From JBBQSU01 sp038234815 (GTDB lineage Bacteria; Planctomycetota; Phycisphaerae; Tepidisphaerales; Tepidisphaeraceae), in assembly GCA_038234815.1 (NCBI GenBank), contig JBBQSU010000090.1:1-15299 (forward strand): a DNA stretch of 15,299 nucleotides. Reading direction: 5' to 3'. The notes under the pieces were generated by a model. The model was not told the DNA's origin. It made no database searches and worked only from the letters and a program-made list of their open reading frames with translations. A program made the translations under genes and the position numbers. Positions 1 to 6,719 of this stretch are shown here, one piece after another (position 1 is the stretch's first letter; every line of letters starts with the position of its first letter).

Positions 1-68
1 GTCCGCTCAAACGCCTCCCGCATCCGCCGCTTCAACTCAACCTGATCGACCTTCACCAGCCGTTCCAT
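1..68 (-). CDS. N-terminus of an unidentified protein, cut by the window edge
   Basis: An open frame reads leftwards from an ATG at 68 to the window edge with no stop, giving 22 whole codons that begin MERLVKVDQVELKRRMREAF. An AAGGA-type ribosome binding site sits 6 nt upstream, which is why the ATG at 68 is preferred over an in-frame ATG at 74 that lies directly against the AAGGA. The visible part is charged and probably helical, with no signal peptide. It diverges from alaS, and the 157-bp gap holds candidate promoters for both. The fragment is too short to name a family, and I do not recognise it. The claim that a gene starts here rests on the start/RBS pair and the open frame only. Confidence 0.5.
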   Translation of the reverse strand, partial: MERLVKVDQVELKRRMREAFER

Positions 69-107
69 GGCCATTCCTTTCCTGGCAACTTAGTGCCGAT
101 GCTATCC

Positions 108-113
108 ATTATC
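108..113 (-). promoter_or_regulatory. possible -10 box for the leftward gene
   Basis: Read on the minus strand this is GATAAT, 5 of 6 matches to the sigma-70 -10 consensus, about 40 nt upstream of the leftward ATG at 68. No good -35 hexamer lies at the right distance, so this is only a weak candidate. Confidence 0.22.
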
Positions 114-166
114 ACCCTCGACAGAAGAATTGGCAGACCCAGAGGTCATCTGCCGAAATCGCGGAC

Positions 167-195
167 TTGCTCGCCGGGCGAGGTTCCTCAATAAT
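167..195 (+). promoter_or_regulatory. candidate sigma-70 promoter of alaS
   Basis: TTGCTC at 167-172 and AATAAT at 190-195 are separated by exactly 17 nt. The -10 box matches the consensus at 5 of 6 positions and the -35 box at 3 of 6. Transcription would start near 202, giving a leader of about 24 nt that contains the GAAGGA ribosome binding site (216-221) of alaS. The geometry is good, but planctomycete promoters are poorly defined, so this is inference. Confidence 0.35.
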
Positions 196-225
196 CACCG
201 GCCATTTTTGATTTTGAAGGATGTC

Positions 226-3063
226 ATGACCTCTTCCGAGATTCGCAGGCAATACGTCGATTTCTTCGTGCAAAAGCACGGCCACACGTTCGTGCCCAGC
301 TCGCCGGTCGTGCCCATCGACGATCCGACCCTGCTGTTTACCAACGCGGGCATGAACCAGTTCAAGCCCATTTTTCTTGGGCTGGAGAAACGCCCCTATA
401 CGCGAGCGGTCAATACGCAGAAGTGCATTCGCGCCGGGGGAAAGCACAACGACCTCGACGACGTCGGGCGGTCGCGCAGGCATCACACGTTCTTTGAGAT
501 GCTCGGCAACTGGTCCTTCGGGGACTATTTCAAGCGTGGGGCCATCAGCATGGCCTGGGAACTGCTAACGGGGGTTTGGAAACTCGATCCCAAGCGCCTG
601 CACGTCAGCTGCTTTGAAGGCGACGAGAAAAACGGCGTTCCGCGTGACACCGAAGCCGCCCAGCTTTGGAAAGAAATCGCCGGCCTGCCCGACGACCATA
701 TCCATTACTTTGGCAAGGACAATTTCTGGGAAATGGGCGAGACCGGCCCCTGCGGCCCGTGTACTGAAATCTACTATGACCGCACGCCCAATGCCGATGG
801 GGGGCAGCACGTCAACGGCGACGATCCGCGTGTCATGGAAATCTGGAACAACGTCTTTATCCAGTACAACCGCAATCCCGATCGTTCGCTGACGGTGCTG
901 CCGTCACAGCACGTCGATACGGGCATGGGGTTCGAGCGCCTTTGCCAGGTGTTGCAAAACAAGGACAGCAACTACAGCATCGATTTGTGGGACCCATTCT
1001 GGCAAAAGCTGACCGAGCTGAGCGGGAAGAAATACCAGGGCCGGTTTCCGCGAACCAACGCCGCCGACCCGGAAGCCGAATCGGCCGACGAGCAACTGCG
1101 CTACGACATCGCGTTTCGCGTGATCGCCGATCACGTGCGGTGCCTCACTTTCGCGCTCACCGATGGTGCCGACCCGAGCAATGAGGGCCGCGGATATGTG
1201 CTCCGGCGTATTCTCCGCCGGGCGGTGCGGTTCGGCCGGCAACAGCTCGATCTTCACGAGCCGTTTCTGCACACGCTCGTGCCGGTGGTGGTCGATTCGA
1301 TGGGCGAAGCCTTCCCGGAGTTAAAGAAGAACCCAAATCGCGTTATCGAGCTAATCAAGGATGAAGAGACGAGCTTTGGGCGGACACTTGATCGGGGGAT
1401 CGCGTTGTTCGACGACGCGGCCAAGGCCGGGCGCATCACCGCCGACGATGCATTTAAGTTGCACGACACCTTCGGTTTCCCCATCGACCTCACCCGCATT
1501 ATGGCCGAAGAACGCGGGCTGAAAGTGGACGAAGCCGGCTATGAAGCGCGTATGGAAGAAGCCCGGGCCAAGGCCCGCGCCGGTGGAAAAGAATCCGCTG
1601 GCGCCGTTTATGACCTGACGCCCAATGCGCTCTCGGAATTGGCCGCCGCTAACATCGTCCCGACGGACGATTCAGCCAAACACGGCCAGGCGTCGGTGAA
1701 CGCAAGCGTCGAAGCCATCTGGACCGGTCAGCAGTTCGTGCCCTCTGTCGATGCTGCCTCCGGCGTGTCGGCGATCATTCTCGGTCGAACCAATTTCTAT
1801 GCCGAAATGGGCGGGCAGATCGGCGACAGCGGGGAAATCACTACCGACGACGGTCTTTTCAAAGTGCAGACGACACGTGTGGTCGGCGGATATGTGCTGC
1901 ACATCGGCAGCATGGTTAAAGGCCGAATCGCAACGCGCCATGCGGTGATCACTGCGCTGTCGGCCGGCCGGCAGGCGACCGAAAAAAACCACACGACGAC
2001 GCACCTGGCCAACTGGGCGCTGCGCGAAGTTCTGGGCGACGGCGTGCATCAAAAGGGATCGCTGGTCGATCCCGACAAGTTGCGCTTCGACTTCACTCAT
2101 GGCAAATCGTTTACTGAAGAAGAATTGACGCGGATTGAGACGCTGGTCAACGCGCAGATCGTCGAGCACCGGCCGGTCTATTGTCAGGAAGTTCCGCAAG
2201 AGCAGGCGGTGAAGATCAATGGCCTGCGGGCGGTTTTTGGTGAGAAATATCCCCCTAAGGTGCGCGTGGTCTCGATCGGGGCACCGGTGGAAGAGCTGCT
2301 GGCCGATCCAGACAATCCAAAGTGGCGGGAATTTTCGGTGGAATTCTGTGGCGGAACGCACCTGTCCGACTCGTCCGCGGCGGGGCAGTTCATCGTCATC
2401 GCCGAGGAAGCCGTTGCCAAAGGCGTTCGGCGGATTGTCGCGCTCACGGGACAGCCGGCAAAGACCGTCGCAGAGGCTTCGCAGCAACTGGAACGCCAAT
2501 TGTCGATCGCCCGGTCGGCGGCGGAATCGACTCTGCCCGAGGCCATCGCGGGCCTCCAAAAAGCCCTGACCGGTTCGCCGATTTCGCTGCGGGTCAAACG
2601 ACGAGCGCAGGCCCTGATCACCGAACTTCAGGCCAAATTCAAAGCCTGGGAAAAGGCCAACAAGGCCTCCGGTGCCGGCGACAGCCACACTTTGGCTTTG
2701 GCCACCGAACTACTGGAGCGCGCCCCGGGACTGGGGGCAGGCAAGCTCATCGTCGGCGAAATTCCCGGCGCAAGCGACGATGAGCTTCGGGCCGCAGTCG
2801 ATTCGCTCAAAAAGAAGTCGCCGGGCAGCGCGATCATGCTGGCAAGCGCCTCCGAGGCAAAAGTGACCTTCCTGGCAGTAGTGGCCGACGATCTGATCGC
2901 TCGCGGACTCAAAGCCGGTGACTGGGCCAGGGAAGCAGCGAAAGTGACCGGAGGCAGCGGCGGCGGCCGGCCGCAATTGGCCCAGGCCGGTGGCAAAGAC
3001 CCCACAAAACTCGCCGAGGCGCTGGATAAGGCACGAGCCTTCGCGGTGTCTGCGGTGGCTTGA
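226..3063 (+). CDS. alaS: alanyl-tRNA synthetase (eukaryote-like type)
   Basis: Cytoplasmic class II synthetase that charges tRNA-Ala with alanine and hydrolyses mischarged Ser/Gly-tRNA. 945 aa, longer than the roughly 875 aa of E. coli AlaRS. Class II core: motif 1 region TNAGMNQFKPIF (residues 39-50), motif 2 region HHTFFEMLGNWSFGDYF (86-102), motif 3 GYVLRRILRRAVRFGR (323-338). Editing-domain zinc ligands are all present: H589 and H593 (HTTTH), C708 and H712 (CGGTH). The C-Ala glycine-rich GGSGGGRPQ begins at 909. The frame is open upstream to 130, but the ATG at 226 has GAAGGA 4 nt upstream and starts at the usual family N-terminus (MTSSEIRRQYVDFF), so I chose it. Several blocks, and a roughly 18-residue insertion at 686-703 just before CGGTH, resemble eukaryotic cytosolic AlaRS more than E. 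coli AlaRS. Identity is secure. Confidence 0.98.
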   Translation: MTSSEIRRQYVDFFVQKHGHTFVPSSPVVPIDDPTLLFTNAGMNQFKPIFLGLEKRPYTRAVNTQKCIRAGGKHNDLDDVGRSRRHHTFFEMLGNWSFGDYFKRGAISMAWELLTGVWKLDPKRLHVSCFEGDEKNGVPRDTEAAQLWKEIAGLPDDHIHYFGKDNFWEMGETGPCGPCTEIYYDRTPNADGGQHVNGDDPRVMEIWNNVFIQYNRNPDRSLTVLPSQHVDTGMGFERLCQVLQNKDSNYSIDLWDPFWQKLTELSGKKYQGRFPRTNAADPEAESADEQLRYDIAFRVIADHVRCLTFALTDGADPSNEGRGYVLRRILRRAVRFGRQQLDLHEPFLHTLVPVVVDSMGEAFPELKKNPNRVIELIKDEETSFGRTLDRGIALFDDAAKAGRITADDAFKLHDTFGFPIDLTRIMAEERGLKVDEAGYEARMEEARAKARAGGKESAGAVYDLTPNALSELAAANIVPTDDSAKHGQASVNASVEAIWTGQQFVPSVDAASGVSAIILGRTNFYAEMGGQIGDSGEITTDDGLFKVQTTRVVGGYVLHIGSMVKGRIATRHAVITALSAGRQATEKNHTTTHLANWALREVLGDGVHQKGSLVDPDKLRFDFTHGKSFTEEELTRIETLVNAQIVEHRPVYCQEVPQEQAVKINGLRAVFGEKYPPKVRVVSIGAPVEELLADPDNPKWREFSVEFCGGTHLSDSSAAGQFIVIAEEAVAKGVRRIVALTGQPAKTVAEASQQLERQLSIARSAAESTLPEAIAGLQKALTGSPISLRVKRRAQALITELQAKFKAWEKANKASGAGDSHTLALATELLERAPGLGAGKLIVGEIPGASDDELRAAVDSLKKKSPGSAIMLASASEAKVTFLAVVADDLIARGLKAGDWAREAAKVTGGSGGGRPQLAQAGGKDPTKLAEALDKARAFAVSAVA

Positions 3064-3134
3064 TTGCGCCCCGCTTCTCGGCGACGTGGTTTTGGTGGAT
3101 CGGGCTTGCCCCGGAGGGAAGGAGAGGGCACAGC

Positions 3135-3151
3135 GAGAAGCCTTGCTTCTC
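3135..3151 (+). terminator. hairpin downstream of alaS
   Basis: A perfect 7-bp inverted repeat, GAGAAGC / GCTTCTC, is separated by only 3 nt (CTT), about 70 nt after the alaS stop. This would form a tight stem-loop. No U-run follows, so it may be an mRNA 3'-end stabiliser or a non-canonical terminator rather than a textbook intrinsic terminator. Confidence 0.35.
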
Positions 3152-3247
3152 CGTGAACCTCGACAAATTTGGCGGGGAAGATCGGTACAGAAAGTCACCT
3201 TCCCTGTGATATCTTCAACCGGTATGCTGGGAAAAATCTGATTCTGT

Positions 3248-3267
3248 GCCCGTCACCTTCGGCGGGC
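3248..3267 (+). promoter_or_regulatory. short hairpin in the leader of the M24-like gene
   Basis: GCCCG (3248-3252) and CGGGC (3263-3267) can pair around a 10-nt loop, about 30 nt before the start codon of the M24-like gene. The 9-mer GTCACCTTC occurs inside this loop and again about 57 nt upstream. The stem is short and could arise by chance in GC-rich DNA. I see nothing else in the 3064-3296 spacer apart from the hairpin after alaS. Confidence 0.15.
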
Positions 3268-3296
3268 GCCAGTGGAAGAGGGCGAACCAGGAATGA

Positions 3297-4436
3297 ATGG
3301 GCGAAATGCCCATTTATCACGATTATATGAAAGACATTGAAACCAAGACGAAACTGAAGCGGCTGACCGGCTTTTTGTCGCGGCACAAGCTCGACGGCGT
3401 GCTGCTCACCCATCGCAATAATTTCGCGTGGATCACCAACGGCCGCGACAACCGCATCCCCAATAACAGCCCCGTGGGCGTGACGACGATCTATGCCACC
3501 GCCAGCAAGCTGGTCTGCCTGGCCAACAATATCGAAGCCCCTCGCATGCGCGACGAGGAGCTTGTGGGGACGGGCATAAAGACGGTTGAATTTCCGTGGT
3601 ACGATCGTGCGGCGGCAAAGAAAGTGGTCGCCGGCGTGATTGATGGCAAGAAAGTGGCGACCGATTCGGAGGATTTCGGCCTGAACCTGCCGGCGTTACC
3701 TGCCGATTTTTCCGAATTGCGATGGAGCCTGACCGCCGGGGACATTGCCCGTTATAAGGAAGGCGCGGCTCGGGCCACTGCTGCGGTGGAGGCCGTCTGC
3801 CAGGAAGTAAAGCCTGGCATGACCGAATACGACATCGCCGGTGCGCTCGATATGTTTGTCAACAGCGCCGGCTGCACGCCAGTCGTCACGCTCGTCGCCG
3901 CCGATGCCCGCATCGCGCAGTTTCGCCATCCCATTCCCACTGGCCTGAAGGTGAAAAAGATGGTGATGCTGGTCTGCTGCGCCGAATTCGGGGGAATGAT
4001 TTCCAACCTCACGCGCTGGGTTGCCTTCGGCAAGCTATCAGCCGATTTGAGACAGCGGCAGCAGGCGATCGCCAATATCGACACTGCCGTGAATCTATCA
4101 ACTCGCCCCGGCCGCACGCTGGGCGAGATTTTCAAAGACCTGCAACAAGCCTATGCCGACAACGGTCACGCGGGGCAATGGCAGTTTCACCACCAGGGCG
4201 GAAGCACGGGATACGCCGGGCGCGAAGCCTTTGCCAATCCCACATCAGCGGTCAAAGTGCTGGAAAATCAGGCGTTTGCATGGAATCCGTCCATCGTCGG
4301 CATCAAGTGCGAAGACACCACACTCTGCACGGCTGGCGGAACCGAAATTCTGACCGCCTGCTCGAAAAAATGGCCGCGAACCGTCGGCCACTTCGGCAAA
4401 CAGGAACTAAGCCGACCCGACGTGCTGGTGAAATGA
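3297..4436 (+). CDS. M24 (creatinase/prolidase-fold) protein, probably not an active metallopeptidase
   Basis: 379 aa, two-domain layout of Xaa-Pro aminopeptidase/creatinase proteins: an N-terminal creatinase-like domain (about 10-145) and a C-terminal pita-bread domain (about 150-365). The start is the ATG at 3297, which has AGGA 4 nt upstream; the later in-frame ATG at 3327 has no ribosome binding site. In M24 peptidases two metals are held by Asp, Asp, His, Glu, Glu. Aligned by eye to prolidase, the first Asp is V226 (MLVCCAEF), the second is N237 (ISNLTR for SDxTR), the His falls on a Gly in HHQGGSTGY (298-306), the first Glu is N330 (WNPSI for xEPGI), and only the last survives, E339 (KCEDT). 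No signal peptide. It lies alone between alaS and the importer operon. Fold assignment is firm, function unknown; a ligand-binding or metal-independent role is inference. Confidence 0.88.
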   Translation: MGEMPIYHDYMKDIETKTKLKRLTGFLSRHKLDGVLLTHRNNFAWITNGRDNRIPNNSPVGVTTIYATASKLVCLANNIEAPRMRDEELVGTGIKTVEFPWYDRAAAKKVVAGVIDGKKVATDSEDFGLNLPALPADFSELRWSLTAGDIARYKEGAARATAAVEAVCQEVKPGMTEYDIAGALDMFVNSAGCTPVVTLVAADARIAQFRHPIPTGLKVKKMVMLVCCAEFGGMISNLTRWVAFGKLSADLRQRQQAIANIDTAVNLSTRPGRTLGEIFKDLQQAYADNGHAGQWQFHHQGGSTGYAGREAFANPTSAVKVLENQAFAWNPSIVGIKCEDTTLCTAGGTEILTACSKKWPRTVGHFGKQELSRPDVLVK

Positions 4437-4464
4437 GCGGCCAACCTGCCCGTTCAGAAAAGCA

Positions 4465-4535
4465 ACAAAGATTGCAGAGATTAACCCGATTCTCTGCGGC
4501 CGGGTCCGACCCCTCTGCATTCTTCTGATCTTTGT
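4465..4535. repeat. nested inverted repeat (71 bp) between the M24-like gene and the importer
   Basis: Outer arms ACAAAGAT (4465-4472) and ATCTTTGT (4528-4535) are perfect complements. Directly inside the left arm is TGCAGAG (4473-4479), complementary to CTCTGCA (4513-4519). An alternative inner stem pairs GCAGAGA (4474-4480) with TCTCTGC (4491-4497), and GGGTC/GACCC (4503-4513) forms a further small stem. The whole could fold as a branched hairpin in RNA of either strand. It may end M24-gene transcription or be a REP/MITE-like dispersed element; no second copy exists in this window. The element occupies the centre of the 4437-4672 spacer. Confidence 0.45.
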
Positions 4536-4600
4536 AAACTTTGTTTTTCGTTCGGCGCTTGCGGTGCCGAGCGGCCAGCGCATAGGCCAATAGTTTTCCT

Positions 4601-4617
4601 TGCCCGTTTATGCCCGT
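4601..4617 (+). promoter_or_regulatory. 10-bp-spaced direct repeat upstream of the importer operon
   Basis: TGCCCGT occurs at 4601-4607 and again at 4611-4617, exactly one helical turn apart, 56 nt before the start of the binding-protein gene. A weak promoter reading overlaps it: TTGCCC at 4600-4605 and GATAAA at 4621-4626 with a 15-nt spacer. Such a phased repeat could be a regulator site, but seven-base repeats arise by chance, so this is tentative. Confidence 0.22.
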
Positions 4618-4672
4618 GGGGATAAAGTCCGATCCCGTGATTACTGGCTCACTTCATGCAGGAAGGAAGACC

Positions 4673-5794
4673 ATGCGCTCGACTTTATCCGCCTTGCTTG
4701 CGGTGTTTTTCTTGTCGATCGGCACTGCGATCGCACAGGACATCAAGATCGGACATTTCGGCTCGTTGACCGGGGGGACGGCAACCTTCGGCATCAGCAC
4801 CCGCGAGGGCATCGAGCTGGCCGCCGACGAGATTAACAACGCCGGCGGCGTACTGGGCAGAAAGATCGTGATTATTAATGAAGACGATCAGTCCAAGCCT
4901 GAAGAGGCCGTGACGGCCGTACAGAAGCTGATAAATCAGGACAAGGTGGTGGCGCTGCTGGGCGAGGTGGCCAGCTCGCGGTCGATCGCCGCGGCGCCGG
5001 TTGCCCAGCGGGCGCGCATCCCCATGGTTTCGCCGGCCAGCACCAATCCCAAAGTTACCCAGCTCGGCAATTACATCTTCCGCACCTGTTTTATCGATCC
5101 GTTTCAAGGATCGGCCATGGCTAACTTTGCCATGAAGAACCTGAAGCTTAAGCGCTTCGCCGTTTTGTATGACGTGAAAAACGATTACAGCCTGGGGCTG
5201 CGGGAATTTTTCACGCAGGCGGTGCAGAAGGCCGGCTGCGAAGTGGTGGCCGACGAAAGCTACGGCGAAGGCGATGTCGATTTTCGCGCGCAGCTCACCA
5301 AGATTAAAAACACCAGCCCCGAAGCGATTTATGTTCCCGGCTATTATGCCGAGGTCGCGCTTATCTGCCGGCAGGCCAGAGAGTTGGGGATCACGGTTCC
5401 TCTCATGGGCGGCGACGGGTGGGATTCGGACAAGACTGCCGAGATCGGCGGGGATGCGGTCAACGGGAATTACTTCACCAACCACTATTCGGAGCAGGAA
5501 GACCGGCCGGCGGTGAAAAAGTTTGTCGAAACCTATCGACGAAAGTATGCAGGGAAAACGCCTGACGCAATGGCGATCCTGGGTTATGACGCCATGCGCA
5601 TTTTGGCCGACGCCATCACCCGGGCCGGCGGCACACAGGGCCGGTTGGTCCGCGATGCCCTGGCCGCGACGCACGATTTCCCGGCAGCCAGTGGCACCAT
5701 CACCATCGACGAAAACCGCAACGCCCGGAAATCCATCGTCGTGCTGAAGATCGAAGACCGGAAATTCAAATTCGTCACCAGCATCCAGCCCTAA
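4673..5794 (+). CDS. livK: periplasmic branched-chain amino acid type binding protein of an ABC importer
   Basis: Solute receptor of a LIV-type (HAAT) importer. It binds substrate in the periplasm and delivers it to the two permeases encoded next. 373 aa. The start is the ATG at 4673, with GGAAGGA about 5 nt upstream; the frame is open further back to 4610, but that start would put a hydrophilic stretch before the signal peptide. Residues 1-21 are a Sec signal peptide with an AIA|QD cleavage site. There is no lipobox, so the protein should be soluble. The mature part is a two-lobe type I binding fold: IKIGHFGSLTGG at its start, INNAGGVLGRKI, GEVASSRS and SPASTNPKVT in the ligand cleft, and GGDGWDSD in the second lobe. 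The SPAST region resembles the part of Leu/Ile/Val-binding proteins that holds the amino acid backbone. Substrate is not provable by eye: branched-chain amino acids are likely, other amino acids or amides possible. Confidence 0.93.
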   Translation: MRSTLSALLAVFFLSIGTAIAQDIKIGHFGSLTGGTATFGISTREGIELAADEINNAGGVLGRKIVIINEDDQSKPEEAVTAVQKLINQDKVVALLGEVASSRSIAAAPVAQRARIPMVSPASTNPKVTQLGNYIFRTCFIDPFQGSAMANFAMKNLKLKRFAVLYDVKNDYSLGLREFFTQAVQKAGCEVVADESYGEGDVDFRAQLTKIKNTSPEAIYVPGYYAEVALICRQARELGITVPLMGGDGWDSDKTAEIGGDAVNGNYFTNHYSEQEDRPAVKKFVETYRRKYAGKTPDAMAILGYDAMRILADAITRAGGTQGRLVRDALAATHDFPAASGTITIDENRNARKSIVVLKIEDRKFKFVTSIQP

Positions 5795-5807
5795 GGAGAC
5801 GCCGGGC

Positions 5808-6719
5808 GTGTTTCTCCAGCAACTCATCAACGGCATTACCAGTGGGGCTATTTATGCCCTGATCGCCGTCGGATACACGATGGTGTATGGGGTGCTTCGG
5901 CTGATCAATTTTGCCCACGGCGATATCTACATGATCGGGGCCATGACCGGCCTGTACGCGTCACGGTGGATGAAGCTTAGCGACGAGCCGCGGTGGTCGT
6001 CATTGCTGCTGGTGCTGCTGATGGCGATGATTGTCTGCGCAATCCTCGGGGCGCTGATCGAATTTCTGGCCTACCGCCCGCTCCGTAACCAGCCACGGAT
6101 CAATTCCCTTATCACCGCCATCGGCATTTCGATGTTCCTGGAGTTTGGCGGGCAGCAGGTTTTCGGTGCCACCCCGCAGGCGTTTCCTGAAATGATGCCC
6201 GGCGGATCGGGCACGGCGATGTTTACTTTTTACGGCATTTCCGTCGCAAGGGTCGATGTTCTGATCCTGGCCACCACGTTGCTGATGATGCTGGCGCTGA
6301 GCTGGATGGTGATGAAGACGCGCACCGGGCTGGCCCTGCGGGCCGTCAGTTTTCGGTTTGATACCGCAGCGCTGATGGGCATTAACATCAACCGGATCGT
6401 CAGCTTCACATTCGTGCTGGGATCCATCCTGGCCGCGGTCGCGGGCGTGTTGGTGGCGATCAAGTTTCCCAAGGTCGATCCGCTCATGGGTCTGATGCCG
6501 GGGGTGAAGGCGTTTATCGCTGCCGTTCTGGGAGGCATTGGCAATCTGCCCGGCGCGGTGGCCGGCGGGCTTTTGCTGGGACTGGTGGAAGTTTTTGTCG
6601 CGGGGTATATGCCGCAGGGGTCGCAATATCGGGACGGCGCGGCGTTCGTCATCCTGATCGCGGTGCTGCTGGTCAAACCTTCAGGATTGCTTGGCAAGAA
6701 TGTCATCGAGAAAGTCTGA
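5808..6719 (+). CDS. livH: LIV-type ABC importer permease, LivH family
   Basis: First inner-membrane permease subunit; pairs with the LivM-like subunit to form the translocation channel. 303 aa, normal for the family, with about eight hydrophobic segments. Family landmarks are the N-terminal QQLINGITSGAIYALIAVGY, the following VLRLINFAHGDIYMIGA, and the cytoplasmic coupling loop LALRAVSFRFDTAALMGIN, which contacts the ATPases. The start is GTG at 5808. Its ribosome binding site TAAGGAG (5792-5798) contains the stop codon of the binding-protein gene 13 nt upstream, which points to translational coupling within one operon. Confidence 0.96.
   Translation: MFLQQLINGITSGAIYALIAVGYTMVYGVLRLINFAHGDIYMIGAMTGLYASRWMKLSDEPRWSSLLLVLLMAMIVCAILGALIEFLAYRPLRNQPRINSLITAIGISMFLEFGGQQVFGATPQAFPEMMPGGSGTAMFTFYGISVARVDVLILATTLLMMLALSWMVMKTRTGLALRAVSFRFDTAALMGININRIVSFTFVLGSILAAVAGVLVAIKFPKVDPLMGLMPGVKAFIAAVLGGIGNLPGAVAGGLLLGLVEVFVAGYMPQGSQYRDGAAFVILIAVLLVKPSGLLGKNVIEKV

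Noticed and set aside
130..225. N-terminal extension of AlaRS from a TTG at 130
   Set aside because: The 32 extra residues have no family likeness, the TTG lacks a ribosome binding site, and the ATG at 226 has a good one and begins at the usual AlaRS N-terminus. The stretch also holds the likely promoter.
1672..2688. Long minus-strand open frame (338 codons) inside alaS
   Set aside because: Antisense shadow of a highly conserved gene in GC-rich DNA; the translation is rich in Arg, Gly and His, has no recognisable domain and no ribosome binding site.
4610..4672. Upstream start for the binding protein at 4610
   Set aside because: It would place about 21 polar residues before a clear signal peptide; the ATG at 4673 has a strong GGAAGGA site and gives a normal secreted N-terminus.
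4437..4672. Hidden small gene or riboswitch in the spacer before the importer
   Set aside because: No frame has a start with a ribosome binding site and a plausible protein, and I recognise no known riboswitch core; only the inverted and direct repeats are supported.
4685..5836. Long minus-strand open frame (383 codons) opposite the binding-protein gene
   Set aside because: Mirror of the livK-like coding frame; the translation has no domain or membrane pattern, while the plus strand encodes a complete, well-matched binding protein.
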